Of a stretch of 64,000 nucleotides of DNA, positions 1 to 12,754 are shown piece by piece. Position 1 is the first letter of the stretch, and every line of letters begins with the position of its first letter. Below the pieces are notes generated by a model, which saw nothing but the letters and a program-made list of their open reading frames with translations, searched no databases and was not told the DNA's origin. The stretch is from Ischnura elegans. Taxonomy: Eukaryota; Arthropoda; Insecta; Odonata; Coenagrionidae. The stretch spans positions 41,335,812-41,399,811 of the forward strand of contig NC_060259.1 in NCBI RefSeq assembly GCF_921293095.1. Direction: 5' to 3'. The position numbers were made by a program, and so were the translations under genes.

Positions 1-416
1 CTAAACATTGAATGACCAATTGACAGTTGGTGTATTAAAATTACTTTACTGTCACCATGGTTGAACTCTACCTTCCACTGGTATTTACTGGCATAGGTAT
101 ACATTCAGAAATGAATTCATGTCTAAAATTGTACTAATTTTTATTGTTGGAAGAAATCAGAGTGAATGCCATTGGCTGGCCATGTGCCTCACTGAGGGAG
201 CTTAGAATGCAGGCATGCACAGGAAGGCTTCTGGCTGCAGAGCTTCATTCTTCTAAACCAAGGTTACAGCTGATGTAAGGCAGGCATACTCAACAGATCA
301 CCACCCCTGACTCATCAGGCCTATGTTCTTCATTGCCACGTTCAGTCCTCCCCACTCATTGAATATAAACTACTCTTCAATCTATGAAATGATGGGAATA
401 TCTCAGTTGAGAACTG

Positions 417-1956
417 CAGTGCAACCTCGATAAAACAAGACCAGATGCTCCAATAAACACTCGCTATGGCGAATTGTTGCTTTACCGGAAGTGGAGCCTG
501 AGTGCTTCCAATGGTGTATGTTTATTGTTCCTGTATGTTAAGCGGCAGTTATGTGAAAAAACGTATTGCATTTGTTTCTGCAGACGAAAACGGTGGAAGG
601 TTGTAGAACAATCCTGCCTCGGAAGACTTTTTCTATCATCAAATGTAATATCTTCATTATCCATATTAAGAATCTCGAGGAAATTTTGATAACTGTCGAA
701 AGTTGAGGCATACGTCTGCAACACCACGCGATAGGATTAAAAAAATGCTGCAAAAATTTTTTTCTTTAGCTTCGATGCTCAAAATAGGGGTGCATCTCTT
801 ACACGTGTGCAGCTCTTACACACGCTTATACGGTATGCAACCAAGAAACATAAAGGCTTACGCATCTGATGGACCCTAAGGCCAACAAAGCTTACGAGTA
901 TGAATTTATTGATTTAACATTCTCAATAATGACTGCAAAACATGAAAAAGGTATGCAGAATTTATCTAATTAAAGAAACTAAAAGTGCAGCATCAGCTCT
1001 TCACATATGCTATCGGGAAGGCGCACTACCTACCTATAGAAGTATCATTGCAAGAAATACCTCGTACTGCCTGGACTTTGTTGGGGAGTAGGTTATAAAA
1101 AGAGTTCCGTATCATCTACATTATACATCAAGGGGAATACTTCTTAAGATACTTAGGATCGGAGTCGTTTCTTCCACGACTTTGAGTTTACACTGCAGGC
1201 ATCACCAGCAATTATGAAGGGAGATAATGCTTTCGTGCTTTGAATTAGTATAACCAACCTTCCGAACTCTGGAAGTTCTCAATTCTCAATCTATCCCTGA
1301 AATACTCCGCTTTCGCCTTAGGCATAGCCCCTTTCTCAGAAGTTCCCCAAGGTTGAAGTGGGCTAAACCACCCAAACAAAGCTCCTAACTCTTCATGATC
1401 AGCATTCCATGGGCGCTTTAGTGTTTTTTTTTTTTTTAAATTGTGAAGAGCGAATAGGAAGATAAATTAATTACGCCACTCTCGTATTACTCTATCATTT
1501 TTATTTTCTTGCTTAGGAGTTATTTTGGCCATGGTGTCTACCTTCAAATGCTCTCTATTCATGCAACTCACGGACGTGCGGGTATACTGCCGACTGCTTT
1601 CTGCCGCCTGAGGAACAAAAGAAGATCTAGGATTCCCGAATGTTAATTCCACAATATTTTCATCTAAATGAACTACTTATTTATCGAACAACAGTTTACT
1701 ACATGAATTTGAGACTAAGCACTCCATGTTAACTTTATTTCTAACAATCGCCAGAAGTTACAGAGATTAGGGGCTTTTGGTTAAGATCTTCCGGCGATGG
1801 AAACTCTCGCTATGGCAAATGCCAACACCAAAAGGACCTCGTAAAAACGAATTTTTTTATGTGCCAATTATAGGGTCAATTGATGGTGCCTCTGCTATCT
1901 CTCATAATGGAGGGGGTCTCGTAATAGTCCGTACTCGCTTTAACTAGGTTCCACTG
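417..1956 (-). mobile_element. Decayed pogo/Tigger-like DNA transposon
   Basis: The two ends are inverted copies of CAGTGSAACCT, the terminal motif typical of pogo/Tigger elements (417-427 and 1946-1956). A TA follows the right end; no TA is visible at the left end, so that boundary has decayed. Minus-strand reading near 1230-1430 gives pieces like a CENP-B-type helix-turn-helix of jerky/Tigger transposases (AEYFRDRLRIENFQSSEGWL). Near 1050-1110 it gives LFYNLLPNK followed by a glycine-rich stretch, resembling the conserved YYKLLPNKTL block of the DDE domain. No open frame longer than about 80 codons remains, so the transposase is dead. Short open frames at 482-753 and 1467-1652 on the minus strand are probably parts of the same gene. 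Family assignment rests on motif memory only. Confidence 0.6.
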
Positions 1957-2743
1957 TACTTTTGATACCAATGGAAGCTCCAGGTTGCATTGATAATATA
2001 ATTCAGTAATTTCATTTTGCTAAAATTGCTTCAGCTGTCTGTGAAAATTTTACATTCACACCACCATCTGATCTCAGGATTGCATCATAAGTGCATCTAC
2101 TATCAAATGCATAAAATAAGTAATAATGACACTTTCCTACTTTTTAGAATCCTCCCCAATCATGCCAAAAGCTCAACAAAAGACATTAAAACTGAAACAC
2201 ACGAGGACCATGATTGTGCACACCTTGTGCTTCATTTGTTATCAGGAAAATTTTATTTGTTCTCCATCATATTTCCAAGTATTTTAATGAAGGATACATA
2301 CTTTTCTACCAAAAGATGCTGGTAGAGTCATCTTGAGTTTTCAAATGGGTGAGGAAAATAACTGCTGTCCTCGGGCATTTTCAGTTATTTTTTGTTTGTA
2401 ACCTGTTGGTTGCTTACAAGTCTTGCATTAAGTGCTGGACTGATACAATTATTACAGGGAGGCATCAGAAATGGTTTCCTGGGATCAATCCATGCAAGCC
2501 AAGTGGTCAGGGCTCAGCTAATCTTTTTACTGAATAGAATTTCCAAGGAGGCTTCCTTAAATACTTTGTGAAGTATGTATGATGGACAAATTAGTAGTAT
2601 AACTTTTAGCATCATGAACCTAATCTCCCATTTCATGTTATCCACTACCTCACCTGTTAGTACAACATTCTCTTGAAAATGTGTGGTGTCATTGATGGTC
2701 ATGACTGTACTCTTAATGCAAGTCTGGTATTTCTCTCATAAAG
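1957..2743. other. Non-coding stretch, probable PFK-2/FBPase-2 intron
   Basis: No coding exon is recognised here. The stretch lies upstream of the first visible PFK-2/FBPase-2 exon, which opens with an acceptor, so it is most likely intron sequence. I looked for the upstream kinase-domain exons on the plus strand and found none. Confidence 0.4.
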
Positions 2744-5700
2744 GAAACAAGACTCAACAGTCCTGACTATAAAGAGATGAGTAGAGAAAAGGCCATTAAT
2801 GATTTCCAGATGAGAATAAAGCATTATTACAACTTATTTGAGACAATAAATAACAAGAATGAAGGTGATTTGAGTTACATCAAAATTACTAATGCCGGTA
2901 AGAACCTTACTTGCATGTTATTAGTACATTTTCATTGATATTTACTTGTATCGTGGTAGTCAACTCTATAGGCTAGGTGATGGTTGATAAAGAATACAGC
3001 GTGTTGTAGAGGGTATTTCTTTGTGAAAACTGTATGAAATGGGAGGAGTAGGGCTAGTCTTGCTGATAGGCCACATAAACATGACCCTTGGTTCTCTCTT
3101 TGTACTAATAGCCAGTGAAAATATACAAGTCTTTGCATATCCCAGCCACTTCTGTTGTAACTAATGTTTTCTACAATTCCCAAGTAATTTGGTGTTATGC
3201 GTGTTTAATGGATTTGTATTTGCTAGAGCATAAATATAAAATTAATTATTCCAAAATAATTCATTGGCAATAATTGCATGAATGGTTGCTCATACTCTTT
3301 GGTATATACATATGAACCTAGCGCAAGCAGCAAATATTTCTAGGGATGGGACATTCAAATATTCAAATCTCCAAATACCTCAAATAATGAGCTTTTTACA
3401 CTATTCTATATTCAAGGACACGAATATATTAACAATTGGAACATCGAATGCACAGCACATATCATCCATGATTCTCCTTATCTCCTTTTGGAGGAAAAGT
3501 GCCTGTACAGTATTCGATAGTTGAATGAGGTATTCGAAAAAATTTGGTGTGTGAATCTGATGTTCAAATTCCTGAAAAATGCTACTCAACCCATCTCTTA
3601 AGGTTACATGTAAATGGTAACTGTGAAGTGTTGATTCATCCAAACAAATAATTGTGAATACTCTTTGTAGGTACATAGTAACCATGTAGGCCTTTGCTTA
3701 AAGAGTCTCCAATTTCTCCTGTATATTCAATTGAGTTCCTTGTGTTTCAGTGGAGAAATATTAAACACCTTAAACATGAAAATAATGAATATTAAACTGT
3801 ATCTTCCATTTTATACTGATATTCCTTAACCTACAGTTATTTTAGGGTCACGCTTTTTGTTTGGTAATCAGTTTCATTAATTATATTTTTTAGCTGTCTT
3901 CCTGGCTTCATTGTTATAGAATTGGGCTTTATTAAACGTTATTCATGTGTAATAATTTATAAGTGTTTCCATTTTCATTGCTCTACCTTGCTGGATTGAT
4001 GAACATAATTTTCACTTTGATTTCTGTAATTTCAATTTATATTTTCAATATTTTAATAATTATTTTCTATTGCACAGGTGAGAGCATCCTTGCCCACAAA
4101 CTGAAAGGGCATCTTCAGAGTAGAATCTTGTCATTCTTGTCAAGCTACCAGCCCACTCCTAAGACGATGTATTTTTCAAGGGTAAGTTTTGCTGGCATTA
4201 ACATCAATTATTAGTGATTCATTTAAATATATCGAGTTTTACATTGTTTTCTATGATTGGCCTCAGCATGGAGAGAGTGAGTTCAATGTTTTGGGGCGCA
4301 TTGGAGGGGATGCTGATTTGTCGCCCCGAGGCCGACAGTATGCCGCTTCATTGGCTCGCCACATCAATGCTTCTCCCCCTCCTGGTCTTCACATCTGGAC
4401 GAGTGAGAAACGCCGAACTCATCAAACAGTTGCTGGAATTACTGCCTCTGTGGAGCATTGGGCTGCTCTGAATGAGCTGAATGCTGTAAGTGCATTGAAT
4501 ATGCTATGCAGTATTACATATTTGGCATTAATTAGATTTGGTTGAAATCATATAATTTGATGGCAGTAAGCCCTACCAGCCTTGAACTTTGCAAATCATT
4601 GGTGGGTCAGTTGTTTTAAGTGTTTTTCTCCATGAAAGGCATTCATTTTAACTGCTACATGAAACTTATTTAGATGACATATGTTTCTATTCCTCGAAAC
4701 AAAAAACATTTGGATTTCTGTCATATTTTTTGCCATTTTTTTATTCCTTAGTTGGTATTTCTTGCAAAATACAGTATGTTACATACTTAATGTGTAGGAG
4801 TCGTTAATTGAAAATCACAGATCTCTACATCATGCATGAAGTTCAAAGTTAATGCATGCATGTAACAGTTAAGGCCCTTTTCTTTAATTTACCTCAATCC
4901 ATAATGTGCTCCATCCTGTGATGATAGAAGCATTGGCATATGTTGCTAGAATTCAAATTCAAAGATAACTGATTTTGCCAATCTGTGTAATTTTCCATGT
5001 CATTGTTAAGAAAACTGCACTGCTAAGAGTTTTTGATAATTTAGATGGTTTTCATGTATTGACATGAGAAATTCTCCAGAGGTCCCTGAAAAATGTTTAT
5101 GATCAATGTGGAATGTGAGTATTTTTGCTGTTTTCATACTGACCAGGAAATCTAAATGTCTTTTGCTCTGATCTTGTAGCTGAAGAGCCTTTTCTCGTAA
5201 TGAAATCGGAATTACTAATCTTAACATTGCAGATTTGATGCCTACTTCTTGTATTTTCATTATGTAGGGAATAGATGTTAACCATCACTTCAATTAATAA
5301 AAGAAATTTTAGTAAGTACTTAATAGGCCCTATGTTGATTGTAAATACAATTATGACAGTTATATGGACTCTGGAAACATTTCATCTCTCTTAATAGCAT
5401 TCCAATCATCTTCATATCTTTGTGAATAAAAGAAAGTTCATGAGGTGTTACTCTTCTCACTATTCATTCTCCTCCCTAAACTTCCTTTGCCTTGAATGAA
5501 ATGAGTTTTTCAATAGCTAAGTGGGAAAGTTACAAATTTGGCAATCTCCTTTGAATTGAAAGAGATTAACCAAAGCCCCTTACTTGGCCATTATATGTAT
5601 AGTATGGCCATGGGGAGCTGATTTATTCATGGCCATGGAAGGATTATTAATTGATATCCTTTTCCGTTCTTATTTTCCCATCCTCGTCTTGTATCTCATT

Positions 5701-6827
5701 TCTTTACATCAGTTGATTGGGTAATGCACTGATGTGTACAAGTTGAATCAAGGCAGATAACTCAGGTGGTTGATGTGTTATATTTGTGACAGGGGGTGTG
5801 TGAGGGAATGAGTTATGAAGAGATGCAAGAGCAATACCCACGTGAGTTTGCATGGAGGGATGAGGATAAACTCCACTACCGTTACCCATGGGGTGAATCT
5901 TATGCAGACATCATGGCTCGAGTGGAACCACTCTTGCTGGAGCTCGAGCAGAGTGGTGATGGTGTGTTGGTTGTGAGTCATCAAGCAGTTCTGCGGGTTG
6001 TTCTGGGATATTTTCTCAACAAATCTCCTGGTGAGCCACTTTTTTTTTTTACTTTGAAGTGAGTGCACATGTGAATTTTTATCAGGCTTACTTTATGAAA
6101 GGATATACAGTGGATAAAGTAAATTTGCAAAGGGTACATGTAGTGAGTTGGGATAAGCATTTTGGGCTTATAAAGAAAATCCAAAATGAGTTTGCACCAT
6201 CAATTTTACACATTGAATGAGGTTTAGTGCTAGCTTTTTTGTGTTGGAAAATAATTTGTTGGGGAATTTATCATGCACTTGCATAATTGGTTGTTTGTGG
6301 AATGGGCATTTTTGTAATACAAAAAAATTGGTTTTTTGTGGAATGGGCATTTTTGTAATACAAAAATTGCATTTTTTCTAATTTACAGAAGAGGTACCAT
6401 ATTTGGATGTCCCACTACATACCATTGTTAAGCTGTCCAGCAAAGGTTACGACTATCAAGTGGAATTTACAAAGTTACCAGTTGAGTGTGTTGATACCTA
6501 CAGAAAAAAACCAAAGGTAAATAGTGTTACAGACCAAAGTCTGTCAAGATAAAAAAAATTATACCATTCAATTCATGTATAAGGATTGCCTGTATGAGTG
6601 TTTGTAAATAAAAATGTAATTGAGTTAGTATATGATCATAGGAAAATGAGATTTTTGTTCAATTTCTAGTATCACTGCTTCATTACTGCCTAACGCATCT
6701 TTTCGTGCATTTTCAGAACTGCTCACCTGGGCGCACAGCAGATGATGCCCTGCTAACTGTCCCTGCTCACTATGATACTCATGACTACTGGCAAATAGAA
6801 GTCAGTAATGAAGAAATGATCAAATGA
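2744..6827 (+). CDS. PFKFB: 6-phosphofructo-2-kinase/fructose-2,6-bisphosphatase, 3' exons
   Basis: Bifunctional enzyme that makes and breaks fructose 2,6-bisphosphate, the cytosolic activator of glycolysis. Six exons are visible: 2744-2897, 4078-4181, 4267-4485, 5793-6030, 6389-6516, 6717-6827, all with AG/GT borders and matching phases; together 318 codons including the stop. The first encodes the end of the kinase half ([27 protein letters not shown]). The rest encode the histidine-phosphatase half: the catalytic RHG motif is split exactly between exons 2 and 3 (R|HGESEFN), the acidic catalytic region reads ELNAGVCEGM, and the second active-site histidine sits in [15 protein letters not shown] follows, as in animal homologues. 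The C-terminal tail (about 36 residues after KKPK) is short and unlike vertebrate phosphorylated tails. The N-terminal kinase exons lie outside the window or were not found. A candidate polyadenylation signal AATAAA is at 8206-8211. Identity is confident from the motif order. Confidence 0.95.
2898..4077 (+). other. Intron with possible small inverted-repeat element
   Basis: Intron between the first two visible PFK-2/FBPase-2 exons. Around 3341-3601 an AT-rich block starts with GGGATGGG and ends with CCCATCTC, which could be the terminal repeats of a MITE, but no clean target-site duplication was found. Nothing else is recognised. Confidence 0.3.
6287..6366 (+). repeat. Tandem duplication of about 40 bp in an intron
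   Basis: Two head-to-tail copies of a unit containing GTGGAATGGGCATTTTTGTA lie just before the acceptor of the fifth visible PFK-2/FBPase-2 exon. The copies differ by one or two bases and in A-run length, so the duplication is recent. Confidence 0.8.
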
Positions 6828-8489
6828 ATGTTGATTAGCATGCAAAAATCCTCTAATTTAACATTTTTCTAAGCTAATTTCACATGTTTAATAATCTCTT
6901 CCATTTACTTTCACTCTGGAGATGGTTTTAGAATATCTTACTCTGTCGCATTAGGTCACTATGTATTTAATATGAATGAATATTTTGAAGAATAGGTGAT
7001 CATTGACAAGTGTTAATGAGTAATCTCTGCTGTTAGATTTTTGAAATAGGTTGTTTTTAGTACCTTAGGTACCTCTTAAATAGGGTTGCCATGCATCCTC
7101 ATTTATGTGGACATGTACTCAATTTTAGTTTTTAATTATGGACCAGAAATGGTTTTCAATTTATGGTCCAGAAATTGCTCTCAATTTATGTTCCAGATAG
7201 TGTTCTCAATTTTAGCTCTCAATTTATGGCCCAGAAATGATTTTAAAGCATTAAAGAAAATCATGAATGTGATGATCAAGTGTGCTATTTCAGTTTGTAT
7301 AACACTAAGAAGTCTCTTTTTGAAGAAAGAGTAGTGGTGATGGAGGAGTGCTAATATCATGGCATTTTGAATAACTAAGTCCTTTTTACAATTTTAACCC
7401 AATTGTCTTAATTTTGAACTGAGCGGATTTGGCAACCCTACTCTTAGATATAAATTAATCAGGGGTGCTGCCATGAAAAAATTTATTTTGCTGTAACATG
7501 TATTATCCTTCTCCATTTGAGGAAAATGCAAGTCAGAACTTTTAATTGGGTACTTTCTACTGTGTAAGTTAGTGACAGTGCAGGGATTACACATGCATAG
7601 AATTTAAATGTTAATTAACCATTCAGGTCTCAGGCATATTTTACTGGTAGAGCTGTATGGCCTGTCAGTTGTAATTGAAAAGTCACACTTTTGAATGAGA
7701 ACACCTCTCAGTATTTAGTAAAGGCTGACATTACAGTAGTCACTCTTTTACTGGATTAAGACTTAGTTTTGATCCATTTGCTTTTGTTTTGGAGTGCAGG
7801 TATTCAATAATGGGTTGAGCTTTCAAAAACATTTGCTCTCAAGTAACATTTATACTCTCATTAGCCACTTTTCAATGGCGTTTATTAATAATAATCGGTA
7901 GTCGTATGTAATATAGTGTGTGGCCAAGTGTTTGCATGTGCTTGTAACCCAAGGAATTGATTTGAAGAGTAAAGGATGTTAAAATCACAATGCACTGCCA
8001 TGTCTCTACTGGATTTGCAATAGAAGAAGAGGGGTATGAATCGAGGGTAATCACTTCAATTTTATTGATTTTCTCTGGTAAAGAGTGATCTGCATGTAAA
8101 AGTATTGTGCTGTGTGCAAAATATTATTTTGGAACGATATATTTTTTGCAAAGTAATTTTTATGTGATACTGTTCTTATAATATGTAAATTTAAATGTTT
8201 TATGTAATAAAACTTCTGGTGAAATTGAGGAATGATTGTTCTGCAGTAATGATTCTTTATTATAGTGATAGTTGCATTAAGAGAATGTGCTGCACCCACA
8301 AATTTTACCACCATTTGCTTACCATTAACATTGTACAGTATATTGTCAGCTTCTTCCTCCTCAAGTGTTCTTTACTTCAAATGAAAGGTATGGATATTTT
8401 GTCAATATGCTGTTGGATTTTAGTCCCTGTTAAGTTCATGAAAAGATGGAGAACTAATTTTCTCACTATTTGACTGAGATGGTTTCAAT
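6828..8489 (+). other. PFK-2/FBPase-2 3' UTR and downstream DNA
   Basis: No further exon is seen after the stop. AATAAA at 8206-8211 is a plausible distal polyadenylation signal. A hAT-like MITE sits at 7081-7440 and would lie in the 3' UTR if the distal signal is used. Confidence 0.4.
7081..7440. mobile_element. hAT-like MITE, TAGGGTTGCCA ends
   Basis: A 360-bp non-autonomous element with terminal inverted repeats TAGGGTTGCCA. It is flanked by an 8-bp target duplication, CTCTTAAA at 7073-7080 and CTCTTAGA at 7441-7448 (one mismatch), the length expected for hAT transposition. Its core carries four or five imperfect tandem copies of a roughly 28-bp unit around CAATTTATGGYCCAGAAAT (about 7125-7245). 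No transposase coding sequence. Confidence 0.75.
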
Positions 8490-8680
8490 GGGTGCTTTCC
8501 ATTCATGCGACTCGCCCTTGGACTCGTGTCGACTCGCGGTAACTGTTTATAACTCTCCAATTCCGGCGTGTAATCATTTGTTGACTTGTGTCACAACAGT
8601 CGGCGACACACAGAATGGAACACGAAAACCGCGACGCAAGTTGACTAGTGTCGACGTGTGTCGATGAATGGAAAGCACCC
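8490..8680. mobile_element. MITE with 17-bp ends and AAT duplication (copy 1)
   Basis: A 191-bp element with perfect 17-bp terminal inverted repeats GGGTGCTTTCCATTCAT, flanked by AAT on each side (8487-8489, 8681-8683). The interior is rich in GTCGAC-containing sub-repeats. A second copy lies at 45684-45876. A 3-bp duplication and GGG ends suggest the PIF/Harbinger group, though AAT/ATT is not its usual TWA target. The short open frame through it is not a gene. Confidence 0.8.
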
Positions 8681-8683
8681 AAT

Positions 8684-10902
8684 GTAATTCACATATTTTC
8701 TCTCTGAATGAATAGGAGTGGAAAATTACTAAGTTGTCTCTCATGATATTAGGATGTCTTTTCACCATGTGGATTGTCTACCAATGAACTGATGCAGAAA
8801 TTTAATCCAAATTCTATTTGTCCAAAAGCAAACTATAACTTGTATCCATACTCCTACAAATGTTCACTCTCTACCATCTGGTAACCATTTCGTGAATTAT
8901 GAATGTCATTTTCTTCTTTTTAGACAAAGAAAAAAGTATGAAGAGAAGATACCATAACAGCATTTCCTATGACTTTTTGTTATCCGTCTTTCACTGATAA
9001 TCCGTGTCTTAGTCTGCACTCCTTGGTACGGATAATGGAGAGTTGATAGTATATCCGCACCTCTGATTTTGTGCGATTAGTCTCTCATGTTTGTGCATAT
9101 AGTGATAACTGTGAAGATGTTGAGATTTTTCTCCATTTTTTGATCATTAAAATGCAAATAATCCTTATTGATTGGTTTACCAACCTCCTAGTACTTAATA
9201 CAATACGAAATCAAATACCTCAGATGAGGCTTTCAAATTATACACGTGTAGTTATATCAATTATGTATCATCTAATGGCATTGAGTATGCATTTTCTGTT
9301 TGTTAAGCTCAAATACTTGCCATTGCCATGAAATGAGTACCAATTTGATCAATGACAAGTACAAAATGGCCTGAGTGGGGGAGCTTCAAATTCAAAGCTC
9401 AACCATTAGGGTCCACCAGTTAGCTGTCATTGCAGCCTGGCTTGGTTGCCAAGGTATGGAAAAACCTTGGCACCAGGGGAATAGCACCACCCGTACACAG
9501 AGACTGCAGAAACTGGTTTTCCTGGCAATCAAGTGACAGCCATATGTGTGAGAGACTTCAACCAGCCTCGGGTGCTTTGCAGTTAATCATACCAACATGC
9601 ATAGTACATATATTAGCTGACGACATAATGAACATGGTATGCTCTATTCCATTGTCTTCCTTGCAGGGTGATGAAATATCATCTGCATCACCCCCTTCAA
9701 GCACTGAGTTGCACCTTAACAGACATACCCTTACCTACATTGCTCTCCTCAAATCACCCCAGCCCCTCCGGCCTCTATACTAACACCTCAAATTTTACCA
9801 TGGTAGTGGTACTATAGCAGCTGGCAGACTCCTGTTGGAAATCGTTTGGTATCTTCACTCAATTTCCTTTCAAAGTTTAGGCTATATGAAGCACAGTTCA
9901 CCTCTTCCAAATGTATTAGATGGCTTAACTTCTCAATTTTTACTGAATATAAAATCGCATTCAATATTCACCTTCAGGAAAAAATCTAATAAGATTACCT
10001 CCTCCAAATTCTACCACCTTGACTTCATAGACGAGCATTCAACGGATATCCATCACGGAGCATGGGCCAAGAATTTTGTGACTGGCACCTTGTCTGTTTT
10101 GTGGAGGCTACACAAGCCGTAGACTATGAGGAACTATGCCATTCCCAGGGGATTGATGGGGAACTGCCCTCCCTTCTCAAGTCATAAACATTCCTCATTC
10201 TAAAGAAAGTGCCTATCCCTGGATACAGTGCCTAATTAATGGGTGGCACATCCACACCGAATTTGCCACTATGCCCTATGCCAACCTTCCCTCACCAAAC
10301 TTGTTCCACTCCATCGACAACTTGCCGACCCTGAAGTGAGAGCCACCATCATATTAGTGGCATCCTATTTTGTGTAGCCATAAATAAGTAAAGATTGCTC
10401 GCAGTGGGCTCATTCCATCATCCTATGCCAGCAATACAAAATTTCATTGATCATCCCCTCACCAATCACCCTGCTGAAAAGAAGACTCAACTACTTATGT
10501 CCACAAATAAAATCAATCTTGTTATTGCCTTCCCCGTCTACCTGGCTACCACTAAGGCTGCACCCGAGTGGATTTCTTTACTCCCTCATCCCACCCTCAG
10601 GCCTCTATACTGACACCTACAAAATTCGTCAACTGCCAGCAATACATTACAAACCCCTGAGATAGCATGCATTTTTCCCCAGATGTTAGCCCACTAGCAC
10701 AAAAGGAAGGAATTTATAAAGCATATACAAAAGTTTTAATGAGAAAAAATATCTTTGAATGCATACCTACTATCTTTTAAGACATTCTAGACTATAAAAT
10801 TTTTATTAATATGTTTTTCCAAGACTATTAATAAGAATATATATGATTCATAAGAAATTCAATACCAACACCTATGCTATCTTCCACTGTTAAAGTGGTT
10901 TC
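8684..10902. other. Intergenic, no recognised gene
   Basis: Between the PFK-2/FBPase-2 3' end and the eIF2D 3' end. The block 9430-10665 is less AT-rich and contains a short duplicated string (GGCCTCTATACT at about 9769 and 10600), suggesting an unidentified repeat. Near 9037-9062 there is a GGATAATGGAGAGTTGATAG string like a pogo-type MITE end. Open frames here (up to 117 codons) show no recognisable domain. Confidence 0.35.
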
Positions 10903-10906
10903 TTAA

Positions 10907-11215
10907 CCCTCTTAGTGCTATCCTTCTTCCTGGGGTACTAGCGAGAAATTTGGAGGGTATTTTCATAAAATGTGGCAACAAGGAAAAAAACAACTCAAAG
11001 CTATTTTATTGCATATCCACAAGCATTTTTTAAATTATAAAGGTTAAACTGGTTAATATTGACAAAATATTTTTACGTTTACTGAATTAAAATATATCAA
11101 TGTAATAAGTTATAGCAAATTAAACAATGGACTATGTAAGAGCCAATACATCAGCCCGCCACACTTTTCGCCCAAGCGGCAAAAGCTGAAATATCAGCCC
11201 ACTGCACTAAAAGGG
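10907..11215. mobile_element. piggyBac-like MITE between TTAA sites
   Basis: A 309-bp element bounded by TTAA at 10903-10906 and 11216-11219. Inverted ends are CCCTCTTAGTGC on the left and CCCTTTTAGTGC read inward from the right. TTAA targets with CCC-starting ends are the signature of piggyBac-type transposition. No open frame of note inside. Confidence 0.75.
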
Positions 11216-11411
11216 TTAATGATGCAAATTTGATTAGGACTAAGACCCCAAGGAACACATCCCTTGCATGAAACAAGGCATGAGAGTATTTTTTTTGGCC
11301 AGGGACTTCATATTATTTATTTATTTAATTTTCTGTTTAAAATAAAGATAATTCCATTTTCTTTCTATTTTTCCATACTTCTTTCGTGCTACCAGCAAAG
11401 ACTGTCATATC

Positions 11412-11612
11412 TTGCAAAAAATCCTCAGAGGAAAAATCATTTGCCTTGACCGGGATTCGAACCCGGATCCCTCGATTTCCGACCACCTAGTCCGGTATAG
11501 TCCACAAATTTCCACAGCGAACGATTTTTCCTCTGTGGATTTTTCGCACTATTTGTGCATTGCGGGTGACTCCGTAAAAAGTTATCACCGTGGCTAGTCC
11601 CGCTATACTTTA
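11412..11612. repeat. tRNA-like foldback repeat, degenerate copy
   Basis: The minus strand holds the 3' half of a tRNA-like sequence at about 11441-11490, with a GGGTTCGAATCCCGG T-arm. The flanking DNA is an inverted pair of the family tail, which has the pattern AATGATTTTTCCTCTGTGG. The tail continues through ATTGCGGGTGACTC and ends near 11610 with CCCGCTATACTTT. It belongs to the same family as 13772-14250 and 38733-39086. Confidence 0.65.
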
Positions 11613-12754
11613 ATACTGTCATATCTAACCAAATCTACCTACTCCCTTTTCTAATCAATCAAAAATAATAGCCAGCAACACAGGTGTTTGAATTTAAGGA
11701 TTACCAACTATGCATATATGTTTCGTTAACTATTGTTGGGAAGATGTTTCAGGCAATAGACTTGAGTCACAAATCAAAATAAATGAACCAAGGAATGAAA
11801 ATACAAATCTCATCAGTCACCAAATAAATATTATCTCCCCAGTATGCTTTTCATTTGCAGCAATAATTAGTGATCAATATGTCTCATTGCCTTCAATCTA
11901 GGAGGTACATAGTTGTATACCAGCGGATATGCTTTGAGGAGGGTAAAACAAAGAAAGAGCGATTGTTGCAGACCACTGACTATGCAAGCCTTCTTTCGTG
12001 TTTATGTTTACATCTCATCTCATGTTTACATCTCTTCATCAAAAGTAGGTATGCATAGTTGGCCATGGGCACACACTTGTGCTTTCGATGTCTCACTGTG
12101 GCTGATTTGAACCAAGAGCAAACTGAAAGTAAGTAAAGGAGGTATAAAAAATGATGGGAGGCAGTAAGAGTTATGAGAATTGGATCCCAGCTAAGTCCTT
12201 GACCTTGGATTCAAACGTGGCAGGAAAACCAGTGCCGCGGAAAGTTAGATCAGCCATAATTTGACCAAAAATATACACGTTACTCAATTTCTCTCCCAAA
12301 ATTATGGTGCCATTTCATCCATTCCTGTATTCATTTTCGCAACTCTGGTGATAAAAGAATCTTTGTAGCAAGCATAAATTAAATTCCACTTCCATCTCAC
12401 CAAAATTTTCAAAGTTAGAAGCATCTCTTGATATATTAGAATCAACAGAATGTAAAATTGGAATATAAAAATATATAAAAGTCATAACTAAATAAAATAA
12501 CGGTGCAATAACATTTTATATCACTCAACAGCTGATGCAGAAACAAGATCATAAAAAGGTCGGATATTGTCAGAGAAAAAAAACTATTTTAGCTATTTAA
12601 AAAAATTCTTCTTTTAATGATAAGATTAGCATCTTATGCACTCATAAATAGTATCAAGTCCTTATACACATCACAAATTAGTGATTTAAAAGCCATGATG
12701 GTTCTTTCATTTTTACCTCAAAGAAGCACATTAGTTCCAAATAACAATCAATCT

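Noticed and set aside
3341-3601. hAT-type MITE with TAGGGATGGG-like ends
   Set aside because: No 8-bp duplication could be matched, so not listed as a separate element.
9430-9783. 117-codon plus-strand ORF
   Set aside because: No recognisable domain; lies in a block that looks like an unidentified repeat.
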